A DNA stretch of 64,000 bases from Flavobacteriaceae bacterium UBA5534 (GTDB lineage Bacteria; Bacteroidota; Bacteroidia; Flavobacteriales; Flavobacteriaceae). Under the pieces are notes generated by a model, which was not told the DNA's origin, searched no databases, and saw only the letters and a list, made by a program, of their open reading frames with translations. The stretch covers positions 65,892-129,891 of the forward strand of contig DINS01000019.1 of the NCBI GenBank assembly GCA_002426015.1, read 5' to 3'. Below are positions 51,730-60,440 of the stretch, one piece after another (position 1 is the stretch's first letter; every line of letters begins with the position of its first letter). The position numbers were made by a program, and so were the translations under genes.

Positions 51730-52299
51730 ATGACCAAATCAGAGTTAAGACAATACTATAAAAAAAGACGGCAAGAATTATCACTCCATGATATTGAAGC
51801 CCAAAGCATTGCAATTGCTAATCAATTATTGCAACTAGATGTTTGGAACCATTCTTTTTATCATATTTTTTTGAGTATCGTTGAACACAAAGAAGTCAAT
51901 ACAGATTATATTTTGAATGTCCTTTCTGGAAAGGATAAGAATATTGTTATTTCTAAAAGTGATTTCGAAATTTTAAAAATGACTCACTTTTTATTGACAG
52001 ATAGTACAACTATAAGAAAAAATGATTGGAACATTCCAGAACCTTTAGATGGAATAGAAATAGCTTCTGATAAGATTGATGTTGTTTTTGTACCACTTTT
52101 GGCATTTGACCATCAAGGTCATCGTGTTGGTTATGGTAAAGGATTTTATGATAAATTTTTATCTGAATGTCGATTAGAAACGATTAAAATAGGTCTGTCT
52201 TTTTTTGAAGCTGAAGAGACCATTGAAGATGTTTTTGAAACAGATGTGAAGTTGGATTATTGTGTGACGCCTTTTAAAATTTATGTGTTTTCTAACTGA
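51730..52299 (+). CDS. 5-formyltetrahydrofolate cyclo-ligase
   Basis: A 189-residue ATP-dependent enzyme that converts 5-formyl-THF to 5,10-methenyl-THF in one-carbon metabolism. The N-terminal SELRQYYKKRRQEL helix, VDVVFVPLLAFDHQGHRVGYGKGFYDKFL (here DKIDVVFVPLL followed by GHRVGYGKGFYD) and the CVTPFKI C-terminus match the family. It follows the M14 gene by 12 bp. Its last 19 bp overlap the 3' end of lspA on the other strand. Confidence 0.94.
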   Translation: MTKSELRQYYKKRRQELSLHDIEAQSIAIANQLLQLDVWNHSFYHIFLSIVEHKEVNTDYILNVLSGKDKNIVISKSDFEILKMTHFLLTDSTTIRKNDWNIPEPLDGIEIASDKIDVVFVPLLAFDHQGHRVGYGKGFYDKFLSECRLETIKIGLSFFEAEETIEDVFETDVKLDYCVTPFKIYVFSN

Positions 52300-52943
52300 A
52301 CGCCTTCCTCAATAACGTCATCTTTTTTTTGGTGAAATGCCCTCTTGTTAAAGACAATTAACATTCCAATTCCTGTGCTGATGGCCATATCAGCGATGTT
52401 AAAAACAGGTTCAAAAAACGTAAAATAATCTCCACCCACAAAAGGTATCCATTCTGGCAGAAAGCCTTTCCAGAGTGGAAAATGGAGCATATCGACCACT
52501 TTACCATGGAATATACTATCATACCCTCCTTCTGGTGGTAAAAAGGTTGCAACTTGGCTATGACTATCATTAAATAACATACCATAAAATACCGAATCGA
52601 TGATGTTGCCCAATGCTCCAGCAAAAATCAAGGCGATGGCAACAATAAGGATGTTTGGTTTTTTATCTCGGATGGAATTTACCAACCAATAACTTATAAA
52701 ACCAACTGCAACTATTCTAAAAAGGGTTAAGAACAGTTTTGCAGTTCGGTCAGAAATAAAAGACACCAAATCACTTATTTTGGTTCCCCAAGCCATGCCT
52801 TCATTTTCTACAAATACAATTTGAAACCAACTGAATACAATGGTTTTGTCATTTAAAGCAAAATGCGTTTTGATGTAGAACTTACTGATTTGGTCAATCA
52901 ATAAGATGATAATAATAAGTAGTGTTGCTTTCTTTAAAGACAT
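52281..52943 (-). CDS. lspA: Lipoprotein signal peptidase II
   Basis: A roughly 220-residue integral membrane aspartyl protease that cleaves lipoprotein signal peptides before the lipidated cysteine. Four hydrophobic helices are visible. The catalytic aspartates are in GNIIDSVFYG (the usual GNxxDR has Ser after Asp) and FNIADMAIS. The start chosen is the ATG at 52941-52943 (MSLKKATLLIII). A TTG eight codons upstream is part of a -7 promoter box, so it is unlikely to be translated. Several lipoproteins in this window would be its substrates. It follows the DksA-like gene across a terminator. Confidence 0.93.
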   Translation of the reverse strand: MSLKKATLLIIIILLIDQISKFYIKTHFALNDKTIVFSWFQIVFVENEGMAWGTKISDLVSFISDRTAKLFLTLFRIVAVGFISYWLVNSIRDKKPNILIVAIALIFAGALGNIIDSVFYGMLFNDSHSQVATFLPPEGGYDSIFHGKVVDMLHFPLWKGFLPEWIPFVGGDYFTFFEPVFNIADMAISTGIGMLIVFNKRAFHQKKDDVIEEGVQLENT

Positions 52944-52964
52944 CCCTTTAGACTCAATTTTTGA

Positions 52965-52972
52965 CAAAAATA
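52965..52972 (-). promoter_or_regulatory. -7 promoter box for lspA, deciding the start codon
   Basis: The minus strand reads TATTTTTG (TAnnTTTG). It includes the TTG that would be the upstream start, and the ATG at 52943 lies 21 bp downstream. This supports the shorter LspA. Confidence 0.55.
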
Positions 52973-53008
52973 GAATTTAATATGTGATTACCTATCAACT
53001 TAACAAAA

Positions 53009-53040
53009 CAAAAACGTCCTGCAAAAGCAAGACGTTTTTG
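53009..53040 (-). terminator. Terminator between the DksA-like gene and lspA
   Basis: CAAAAACGTC (53009-53018) pairs with GACGTTTTTG (53031-53040), with three further pairs inside a one-base mismatch (TGC/GCA) and a 4-nt loop. It lies 20 bp after the stop codon at 53060. Confidence 0.75.
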
Positions 53041-53059
53041 ATTGTAATTTGTATGGTTT

Positions 53060-53446
53060 TTATTGTTGCATATTTTTAGCTTCGATGCTCAAAGTGGCAT
53101 GAGGCACTAATTTAAGACGTTCTTTGCCAATCAGTTTACCAGTTACTCTACATACACCGTAGGTTTTGTTCTCAATTCTTATTAATGCATTCTTAAGATC
53201 GCGAATAAATTTTTCTTGACGGATGGCCAATTGCGAATTTGCTTCTTTACTCATCGTTTCGCTGCCTTCTTCAAATGCCTTAAATGTAGGTGATGTATCA
53301 TCAGTTCCATTGTTGAGGTCATTCATATATGCACTTTTGATAAGTTCTAAATCGTGTATAGCTTTGACTATTTTTTCTTGGATTAATGCTTTAAATTCTG
53401 CTAAATCTTTATCAGAATATCTAATGTTGTTAGTTTCTACTGCCAT
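53060..53446 (-). CDS. DksA/TraR family protein lacking most zinc-finger cysteines
   Basis: A 128-residue protein related to DksA, which binds the RNA polymerase secondary channel and works with (p)ppGpp. An N-terminal helical hairpin (about 10-90) with acidic tip residues (NNGTDDTSPTFKAFEEGSETMSK, abbreviated) precedes the globular domain. There the family's CxxC...CxxC appears as CRVT...SIEA (YGVCRVTGKLIGKERL, VPHATLSIEAKN), so only one of four zinc cysteines is left. The surrounding residues are conserved, so this is a natural zinc-less variant and not a decayed gene. It begins 4 bp after the ileS stop and is presumably co-transcribed. Confidence 0.88.
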   Translation of the reverse strand: MAVETNNIRYSDKDLAEFKALIQEKIVKAIHDLELIKSAYMNDLNNGTDDTSPTFKAFEEGSETMSKEANSQLAIRQEKFIRDLKNALIRIENKTYGVCRVTGKLIGKERLKLVPHATLSIEAKNMQQ

Positions 53447-53450
53447 AATT

Positions 53451-56400
53451 TTAAAATTTTTGTATAAACAACTTGGTATTTACATCATCAAATGCAACTT
53501 CTATACCATCATTTAAGTGTTCTAAAATTTCCAACTCTTCGGTTAAGGTTTCGGTTTTAATATACTCTAAATTCTTGTCTATTGCGTTAATAATATGTTC
53601 ATCTTTTTGAAATTGCACTACAATACGATCAGTAAGCTCATAACCCGAATCCTTTCTTAAATTTTGGATGCGGTTTACCAATTCTCTTGCAATACCTTCT
53701 TTCTTTAATTCGTCGGTAATTGTGACATCTAAAGCGACTGTAAAAGAGCCGTAACTTGCCACTAGCCAGCCTTCAATATCTTGTGATGTTATCTCTACAT
53801 CAGAGAGTTCCAATGTAATACTTTTTCCATTAACTTCAACGTCTAAAACGCCGTTTTGCTCGATTTTTTTGATGTTTTCGGCTGTAAAACCACTAATCAC
53901 TTGTGCAACAGCTTTCATATCTTGTCCAAAACGTGGTCCAAGCACTTTAAAATTAGGTTTTATTTGCTTTACTAAAATATCAGAAGCATCTTCCAATACG
54001 TCTATTTCCTTTACGTTTACTTCAGACTTTATCAGATCGGCAACTGCTAAAATTTCTTGTTTTTGCTCGTCGCTATCAATTGGAATCATTATTTTCTGAA
54101 GTGGCTGACGTACTTTGATCTTCTCTTTAGCTCTTAACGATAATACTAAAGAAGATATTGTTTGTGCAGCTTCCATCTTGCGCTCTAAATCTTTATCTAC
54201 AAAGGACTTATCAAATACAGGGAAATCGGCTAAATGCACACTTTCGAATGTTTCTTTTTTTGTCACTGAATTCAAGTCTAAATAGAGCTTATCCATATAG
54301 AAAGGCGCAATTGGTGCTCCCAGTTTTGCAATCGTTACCATACATGTGTAGAGCGTTTGGTACGCCGAAATTTTGTCTTGTTGATAATCGCCTTTCCAGA
54401 AGCGTCTTCTACTTAAACGCACATACCAGTTACTCAAATAATCTTGGGTAAAATCAGAGATGGCACGAGCGGCTTTTGTTGGCTCATATTCTGCATAATA
54501 TTCGTCCACTTTTTGAATTAGCGTGTGCAATTCAGATAAAATCCAACGATCTATTTCTGGACGTTTCTCCAACGGCATTTCTGCTTCGGTATAACTGAAA
54601 TTATCCAAATTGGTATATAATGTGAAGAACGAATAGGTATTGTAAAGTGTTCCGAAGAACTTGCGTTTTACTTCTTCAATACCATCGACATCAAACTTTA
54701 AATTATCCCAAGGATTTGCATTGGCAATCATATACCAACGTGTTGCATCGGCACCATAGGTTGACAACGTTTCAAATGGATCTGTGGCATTGCCAAGGCG
54801 CTTGGACATTTTTTGTCCATTCTTATCCAACACCAATCCATTAGAAACAACATTTTTATAAGCAACCGAATCAAAAACCATTGTAGCAATGGCGTGGAGT
54901 GTGTAAAACCATCCACGAGTTTGGTCGACACCTTCGGCAATAAAATCTGCTGGATAGGCTTTATGGTCGTCGATTAATTCTTTGTTTTCAAAAGGATAAT
55001 GCCATTGTGCATAAGGCATCGAGCCAGAATCGAACCAAACATCAATCAAGTCGGCTTCACGTTTCATTGGTTGTCCTGATGCCGAAACCAATACGATGTC
55101 ATCAACGATATTTTTATGCAAATCGATTTTTGCGTAGTTTTCTTCTGAATTGTTTCCAACTTCAAAGCTCTGGAAAATATCGGCCTTCATCATGCCTGCC
55201 TCAACGGCACGTTGCATTTCATCTTTCAGCTCTCCAACCGAACCTATGCAAATTTCCTCTTTGCCATCTTCAGTTCTCCAAATTGGCAAGGGAATTCCCC
55301 AATAGCGTGAACGAGATAAGTTCCAGTCGTTGGCATTTGCTAACCAGTTTCCAAAACGTCCTGTTCCTGTAGATTTTGGCTTCCAATTGATGGTGTCGTT
55401 CAATTCAAACATTCTGTCTTTGACATCTGTTACCTTGATGAACCAAGAATCTAATGGATAGTAAAGAATCGGTTTGTCAGTTCGCCAGCAATTTGGATAA
55501 CTGTGCTTGTATTTTTCAACCTTGAAGGCTTTGTTTTCTTCTTTTAATTTGATAGCAAGCTCCACGTCCACAGAACGTTCTGGTGCTTCTCCATCATTGT
55601 AATATTCATTTTTAACATATTTACCAGCAAACTCACCCATTTCTGGTCTAAATTTTCCTTGTAAATCTACCAAAGGCACTAAATTGCCATTCTCATCTTT
55701 TACCAACATTGGTGGTATTTCAGGCACAGCTTGTTTTGCAACCAAGGCATCGTCAGCTCCGAAGGTTGGTGCTGTATGCACGATTCCTGTACCATCTTCA
55801 GTGGTTACGAAATCTCCTGAAATCACTCTAAAGGCGTTTTCTGGGTTATCGTTTGGAAGTGTATAAGGCAATAATTGCTCATACGTAATTCCTACTAAAT
55901 CTTTTCCTTTGAATTCTTTAACGACGTAGTATGGAATCTTTTTATCTCCAGAGTTATATTCTAATAATTCGGGTTTGGTTTCAACTCTTGTGAATTTTCC
56001 ATCAAATTGATTATTCACTAATGGTTTTGCCAACACCACATTGATTGGTTCGAAGGTGTATTGATTATAAGTTTCCACCAATACATAATCAATTTTTGGA
56101 CCAACAGTTAATGCTGTATTACTTGGCAAGGTCCAAGGTGTGGTCGTCCAAGCCAAAAAGTAAATCGTGCCTTCGTTTTGTAAAAAGTCTGGAAGCGAAC
56201 TCTCATTCGCTTTAAACTGCGCCACAACGGTTGTGTCAGTCACATCTTGATAAGTGCCTGGCTGGTTCAGTTCGTGAGAGCTTAAACCTGTTCCTGCTTT
56301 TGGAGAATAGGGCTGGATGGTGTAGCCTTTGTACAATAATTTCTTATCATAAATTTGTTTTAACAACCACCAAACACTCTCCATATACTTTGGTTCATAG

Positions 56401-56855
56401 GTAATGTATGGGTTGTCCATATCTACCCAATAGCCCATTTTTTGAGTTAGGTCATTCCAAACATCAGTGTAACGCATCACTGCTTTTCGGCAAGCTGCGT
56501 TGTAATCTTCCACCGAAATGGTTTTTCCGATATCTTCTTTAGTGATTCCGAGTTCTTTTTCGACACCAAGTTCGATGGGAAGTCCGTGCGTATCCCAACC
56601 AGCTTTACGTTTTACCTGAAAGCCTTTCATCGTTTTGTAGCGAGGAAAAATATCTTTGATGGCACGCGCCAACACATGGTGTACGCCAGGAAGTCCGTTG
56701 GCAGAAGGAGGCCCTTCAAAAAACACATAAGGCGTGTTGCCTTCGCGAGTGGTGACACTTTTATCGAAAATGTCATTTTCTCGCCAATAGTTACCGATTT
56801 CGTCGGCTACTTTTGGCAAGTCAAGACCTTTATATTCAGGGAATTTGCTACTCAT
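53451..56855 (-). CDS. ileS: Isoleucine-tRNA ligase (IleS2-type, GVHH signature)
   Basis: An 1134-residue class I synthetase charging tRNA-Ile. The Rossmann signature normally written HxGH reads Gly57-Val-His-His60 (EGPPSANGLPGVHH). KMSKR is present near residue 685 (DKNGQKMSKRLGN), the CP1 editing domain lies at about 190-400 (AWTTTPWTLPSNTAL, HTAPTFGADD), and the anticodon-binding domain follows. Length and motifs fit the eukaryote-like IleS2 group, which is typically insensitive to mupirocin. The long C-terminal tail lacks the zinc-binding cysteines of the IleS1 group as far as I can see. It heads ileS-dksA-like-lspA. Confidence 0.96.
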   Translation of the reverse strand: MSSKFPEYKGLDLPKVADEIGNYWRENDIFDKSVTTREGNTPYVFFEGPPSANGLPGVHHVLARAIKDIFPRYKTMKGFQVKRKAGWDTHGLPIELGVEKELGITKEDIGKTISVEDYNAACRKAVMRYTDVWNDLTQKMGYWVDMDNPYITYEPKYMESVWWLLKQIYDKKLLYKGYTIQPYSPKAGTGLSSHELNQPGTYQDVTDTTVVAQFKANESSLPDFLQNEGTIYFLAWTTTPWTLPSNTALTVGPKIDYVLVETYNQYTFEPINVVLAKPLVNNQFDGKFTRVETKPELLEYNSGDKKIPYYVVKEFKGKDLVGITYEQLLPYTLPNDNPENAFRVISGDFVTTEDGTGIVHTAPTFGADDALVAKQAVPEIPPMLVKDENGNLVPLVDLQGKFRPEMGEFAGKYVKNEYYNDGEAPERSVDVELAIKLKEENKAFKVEKYKHSYPNCWRTDKPILYYPLDSWFIKVTDVKDRMFELNDTINWKPKSTGTGRFGNWLANANDWNLSRSRYWGIPLPIWRTEDGKEEICIGSVGELKDEMQRAVEAGMMKADIFQSFEVGNNSEENYAKIDLHKNIVDDIVLVSASGQPMKREADLIDVWFDSGSMPYAQWHYPFENKELIDDHKAYPADFIAEGVDQTRGWFYTLHAIATMVFDSVAYKNVVSNGLVLDKNGQKMSKRLGNATDPFETLSTYGADATRWYMIANANPWDNLKFDVDGIEEVKRKFFGTLYNTYSFFTLYTNLDNFSYTEAEMPLEKRPEIDRWILSELHTLIQKVDEYYAEYEPTKAARAISDFTQDYLSNWYVRLSRRRFWKGDYQQDKISAYQTLYTCMVTIAKLGAPIAPFYMDKLYLDLNSVTKKETFESVHLADFPVFDKSFVDKDLERKMEAAQTISSLVLSLRAKEKIKVRQPLQKIMIPIDSDEQKQEILAVADLIKSEVNVKEIDVLEDASDILVKQIKPNFKVLGPRFGQDMKAVAQVISGFTAENIKKIEQNGVLDVEVNGKSITLELSDVEITSQDIEGWLVASYGSFTVALDVTITDELKKEGIARELVNRIQNLRKDSGYELTDRIVVQFQKDEHIINAIDKNLEYIKTETLTEELEILEHLNDGIEVAFDDVNTKLFIQKF

Positions 56856-56961
56856 TACATCATTATTTCTAATCGAAGTGCGAAATTAATGATTTTTGAT
56901 AAAATAGAGCGTGTAATTGGTTAAAAAACCACTATCAAATTTAAAACGTTTGACGTTTGGC

Positions 56962-57426
56962 TTAATGATTTTTTTTGAATGATTTTTGAAAGCGTTTGGC
57001 TTTGTCTAGAAGTAGTTGTTGTTCATCTAAATTGGTGTTTTCATTTGAAACAATTTTACCACGATGCACATATATTTTTTTAGTAGGTTTTTGAGACGAT
57101 TCGGAAACTATTAAATACACATTATTATCCTCAAAATAATAAGTTTCGGTAATGGTTTTATCAGTGGTTTCTACATTCTTTATTTTTAAAATCTCGTTAG
57201 TTTTTTCGTCATAGAACTCCGAGTATTTGAATGTGCCAATATCCTTGAATCCTTCTTTATCTGTAAGTGCACCTTCTGTTTTTATTTCCTTTAAGTTTTT
57301 ATTGGTATCTGTTTTTGCAGCCATTGATTGCGATTCCTTTATGACCATTTCTTTGTTCACAACAGTTTTTGTTCCGCAGGAAACTACAAGCAGGCATACG
57401 ACGATGAGATGGATATAATTTTTCAT
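56962..57426 (-). CDS. Small lipoprotein of unknown function
   Basis: I do not recognise this family. From the ATG at 57424-57426 it is a 154-residue lipoprotein with lipobox VVSC (Cys17). A longer reading from 57477 would add 17 residues and overlap the next gene, so it is not used. The mature part is charged, with Lys/Thr-rich stretches (ETTDKTITETYYFEDNNVYLIV) and a basic C-terminus (KAKRFQKSFKKNH). It lies 10 bp after the aldo/keto reductase gene in the same direction. A weak hairpin (56944-56958) follows the stop. Confidence 0.65.
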   Translation of the reverse strand: MKNYIHLIVVCLLVVSCGTKTVVNKEMVIKESQSMAAKTDTNKNLKEIKTEGALTDKEGFKDIGTFKYSEFYDEKTNEILKIKNVETTDKTITETYYFEDNNVYLIVSESSQKPTKKIYVHRGKIVSNENTNLDEQQLLLDKAKRFQKSFKKNH

Positions 57427-57436
57427 AAGAGTTATT

Positions 57437-58471
57437 TTATGATGTTGGATTTGGAATTTCTTTATGCACTTTTTCAATGGCTTCTAAAATTTCTTGACTT
57501 AGATTAATATCAATGCTGTCAATATTCTCCTTAAGCTGCCCCATAGTTGTTGCACCAATAATATTACTGGTTAAAAAAGGCCGTTGTGTAACAAAAGCAA
57601 GTGACATTTGAGCTAAAGGCATATTGTTTTTTTCTGCAATCACAAGATAGCGTTTGGTTGCTTCTGTGCATTGAGCACTGCTATATCGAGAAAATCTTGG
57701 AAATAATTTTAATCGTGCATTGTCAGCTGCAGTACCTTTGATATATTTTCCCGAAAGCACGCCAAACGCCATTGGTGAATAGGCAAGAAGACCAATTTGC
57801 TCTCTTATGGCAATCTCTGCCATGTCGCCTTCAAAAACTCTATTGAGTAATGAGTAAGCATTTTGAACGGTTATCATTCTTGGTAAATTGTGTGCTTTCG
57901 ATTCTTCTAGATAACGCATCGTTCCCCATGCTTTTTCATTGGAAATTCCGACGTGTCTTATTTTACCAGACTTGATGATTTCATCCAAAGTATGTAAGAT
58001 TTGATTGAAATTATCTGCCCATCCGTCTTCGACGTGCTTATAATCTCTTACTCCAAATGTATTGGTATGTCGTTCTGGCCAGTGGAGTTGGTATAAATCG
58101 ATATAGTCGGTTTTCAGTCGTTTCAAACTTTGATTGACAGCATCTTTTAGCGCATCAGGACTAAACCCATTGGTTCTAATATGAGCAGTATAATCGCCAG
58201 TTCCAGCAATTTTTGAAGCTAGCACAACCTTGTCTCTATTGCCAGTTTTTTCAAACCAATTGCCAATAATACGTTCGGTTTCGGCATAGGTTTCTTTGGT
58301 TGCAGGGACAGGGTACAGTTCGGCAGTATCAAAAAAGTTGATGCCTCGGTCTAAAGCATAATCCATTTGTTCAAACCCTTCAGCTTGAGTGTTTTGATTT
58401 CCCCAAGTCATCGTTCCTAAACAGAGTTTGCTCACTTTTATATCAGTGTGTGGTAGTTTGGTGTATTTCAA
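57437..58471 (-). CDS. Aldo/keto reductase (Tas-like)
   Basis: A 344-residue NAD(P)H-dependent oxidoreductase with the AKR TIM barrel. The catalytic tetrad is visible as Asp and Tyr in FFDTAELYPVP, Lys in VVLASKI and His in DLYQLHWP. The cofactor region reads NIIGATTMGQLKENI. The 344-residue length and the PVPATKETYAETERIIG insertion are like E. coli Tas. The substrate is unknown. Translation starts at TTG (58469-58471), because no in-frame ATG precedes the conserved first strand KYTKLPHTDIKVSKLCLGTM. Confidence 0.9.
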   Translation of the reverse strand: MKYTKLPHTDIKVSKLCLGTMTWGNQNTQAEGFEQMDYALDRGINFFDTAELYPVPATKETYAETERIIGNWFEKTGNRDKVVLASKIAGTGDYTAHIRTNGFSPDALKDAVNQSLKRLKTDYIDLYQLHWPERHTNTFGVRDYKHVEDGWADNFNQILHTLDEIIKSGKIRHVGISNEKAWGTMRYLEESKAHNLPRMITVQNAYSLLNRVFEGDMAEIAIREQIGLLAYSPMAFGVLSGKYIKGTAADNARLKLFPRFSRYSSAQCTEATKRYLVIAEKNNMPLAQMSLAFVTQRPFLTSNIIGATTMGQLKENIDSIDINLSQEILEAIEKVHKEIPNPTS

Positions 58472-58501
58472 AATGTTTGATTTATTGGCTAAAGATAAAA
58501 A

Positions 58502-58532
58502 AACCTTTCAGCGTTTGTCTTACTGAAAGGTT
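58502..58532 (-). terminator. Intrinsic terminator downstream of the OmpA-type gene
   Basis: AACCTTTCAG (58502-58511) pairs with CTGAAAGGTT (58523-58532) around an 11-nt loop, followed in the minus direction by a U-tract (A-run at 58496-58503). It separates the OmpA-type gene from the aldo/keto reductase gene. Confidence 0.75.
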
Positions 58533-58559
58533 AAATTAAACCGCCTTTGCGAACAAAGT

Positions 58560-58606
58560 GAAGCAATCTGTTGATTTGATTTTGTAATTTTTCAAAAGAT
58601 TGCTTC
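58560..58606. repeat. Inverted repeat GAAGCAATCT...AGATTGCTTC
   Basis: The 10-bp arms GAAGCAATCT (58560-58569) and AGATTGCTTC (58597-58606) are perfectly inverted around 27 nt. They are followed by a pyrimidine-rich flank (GTCCTTTCGTCCTCGC). It resembles dispersed intergenic repeats I have seen in flavobacterial genomes, but only one copy lies in this window. Confidence 0.5.
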
Positions 58607-58634
58607 GTCCTTTCGTCCTCGCTATAACTTTGTG

Positions 58635-59591
58635 TTAGTCATTCAACAATTTAGAAATCTCATCCAATTTCGGAGTTAAAATAACTTCAATTCGTCTGTT
58701 TTTGGCTTTACCATCAGCTGTTTCATTACTTGCTATTGGCGCATATTCACCACGACCAGCAGCTGTTAAGTTTTCTGGATTGATAGAGGCATTTTCTCTT
58801 AAAATTTCCACAATGGCTGTGGCTCTTTTGGTCGATAAATCCCAGTTGCCACTCAACTGTCCAGTTCCTGTATAAGGAACATTATCGGTATGCCCTTCAA
58901 TAAGGACTGCAATATCTGGATTGACAGCCAAAACACTTCCTAATTGTTTGACTGCTTCACGACCATTTTTACCAACAGCCCAACTTCCAGATTCGAATAA
59001 TAATTTATTTTCCATCGATACATAGACTTTGCCATCACGTTGCTCGACCGTTAAACCTTTACCCTCAAAATTGGTAAGTGCTTTTGAAATGGCATTTTTT
59101 AATTTGGTCATGGCTGCATCTTTAGAAGAAATGATATTTTCTAGTTCTGCGATACGTTGTGAACGTGCTTCCATATCTTTTTTCAATTTTTCAAGACGAG
59201 CATTTTCCGCGGCAAGGGCTTGTTCTTTAGCTTCCAATTGTGCCAATAATTCTCTATTCTTTTTAGCATTTTCGGCAATTGCTGACGAACTGTTTTGCTC
59301 TAGTGCTTCGTATGATTTTTGTAAATTATCGAGGTTGGTTTTAGTGGCATCATACTCTTGCTGAAGTTTGTTGCGTTGCGCGATAGCTGAATCATAGTTT
59401 TTTTGTAATGTCGCCAGCTCATTATGTGCTGTTGCCAAAGATTTAGACAACGAGGCGTTGTCATCAGAAATCTTTCTATTTTCCTTTTTCAAATCTGCAT
59501 ACTTACTCTCTAAATCGGTATATAGTTTTTTGGAAACACAAGAGGTTGTTAATACTAATGTTAATGCTATTAATGACAATTTTTTAATCAT
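58635..59591 (-). CDS. OmpA-family lipoprotein with long coiled coil
   Basis: A 318-residue lipoprotein (TTSC, Cys18). Residues about 25-165 form a continuous coiled coil (NELATLQKNYDSAIAQRNKL, LAAENARLEKLKKDMEARSQ). The C-terminal OmpA/MotB domain (about 185-310) binds peptidoglycan: FESGSWAVG, IEGHTDNVPYTG, LSTKRATAIVEIL, AAGRGEYAP, KNRRIEVIL. It probably links the outer membrane to the wall across the periplasm, with the coiled coil acting as a spacer. It is not an eight-strand OmpA porin. The gene stands alone before a terminator. Confidence 0.9.
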   Translation of the reverse strand: MIKKLSLIALTLVLTTSCVSKKLYTDLESKYADLKKENRKISDDNASLSKSLATAHNELATLQKNYDSAIAQRNKLQQEYDATKTNLDNLQKSYEALEQNSSSAIAENAKKNRELLAQLEAKEQALAAENARLEKLKKDMEARSQRIAELENIISSKDAAMTKLKNAISKALTNFEGKGLTVEQRDGKVYVSMENKLLFESGSWAVGKNGREAVKQLGSVLAVNPDIAVLIEGHTDNVPYTGTGQLSGNWDLSTKRATAIVEILRENASINPENLTAAGRGEYAPIASNETADGKAKNRRIEVILTPKLDEISKLLND

Positions 59592-59663
59592 GGTTTGATG
59601 TTGTTAAGTTATTGATTTGTTTATTGTTAATTTGGTTTTTAAAACTCGGCAGCATACTGCTCA

Positions 59664-60428
59664 CTAATCTTCTACTTCTAATAAAATAGGACAGTGATCG
59701 CTATGCACAGCATCCGACAAGATAACGCTGCGTTTTAGTTTTTCTTGTAAAGGTTTACTGACCATTGCATAATCCAATCGCCAACCTTTGTTATTGGCTC
59801 TGGAATTAGCTCTGTAGCTCCACCATGTATAATTATCAGGTTCTTTGTTGAAGTGCCTGAACGAATCAATAAATCCGTTGTTGATGAAACCTCCAATCCA
59901 TTTTCTTTCTACAGGCAGAAATCCAGAAACATTGGAAAGGCCTTTAGGATTGTGGATGTCAATTTCTTCATGGCAAATATTATAATCGCCACAGATAATC
60001 AAATTTGGAATCTCTTTTTTAAGCCCATTGATATAGTCTTGAAACATGTCCATATAATCAAATTTATGCTGTAAGCGTGCATCATTGGTTCCTGAGGGTA
60101 GATATAAACTCATCACCGAGAAACCATCAAAATCAGCACGAAGGTTGCGCCCTTCAAAATCCATAGTGGCAATTCCTGTTCCGTATTCAACGTGGTTTGG
60201 TTCTATTTTACTCAATATGGCAACACCACTGTAGCCTTTTTTTTGTGCACTAAACCAATAATTGTATTTATAACCTGCCTCCTCAAAAACTTCCAAGTCT
60301 AATTGCTCTTTCATTGCTTTTATTTCTTGTAAACAAATCACATCTGGATTGGCACTTTTTAACCAACCAATAAAATCTTTATTTAATGCTGCTCTGATAC
60401 CGTTGACGTTGTAGGAGATGATTTTCAT
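59664..60428 (-). CDS. xth: Exodeoxyribonuclease III
   Basis: A 254-residue AP endonuclease/3' exonuclease of the EEP fold, acting in base-excision repair. Conserved pieces in order are ISYNVNGIRAALNKDF, CLQEIKA (metal Glu), the LYLPSGTNDARLQHK region, ICGDYNICHEEID (catalytic Asp/Asn), YTWWSYRANSRANNKGWRLDY, and the terminal DHCPILLEVE histidine. The size is normal. The gene is divergent from the large surface protein at 60636, separated by 207 bp that contain a long imperfect inverted repeat. Confidence 0.95.
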   Translation of the reverse strand: MKIISYNVNGIRAALNKDFIGWLKSANPDVICLQEIKAMKEQLDLEVFEEAGYKYNYWFSAQKKGYSGVAILSKIEPNHVEYGTGIATMDFEGRNLRADFDGFSVMSLYLPSGTNDARLQHKFDYMDMFQDYINGLKKEIPNLIICGDYNICHEEIDIHNPKGLSNVSGFLPVERKWIGGFINNGFIDSFRHFNKEPDNYTWWSYRANSRANNKGWRLDYAMVSKPLQEKLKRSVILSDAVHSDHCPILLEVED

Positions 60429-60440
60429 TTTTTTTGTTTT

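Noticed and set aside
57427..57477. Seventeen-residue extension of the small lipoprotein
   Set aside because: It would bury the lipoprotein signal peptide and overlap the upstream aldo/keto reductase gene.
58560..58606. Second terminator for the OmpA-type gene
   Set aside because: The loop is 27 nt with no U-tract, and a proper terminator lies just downstream (58502-58532).
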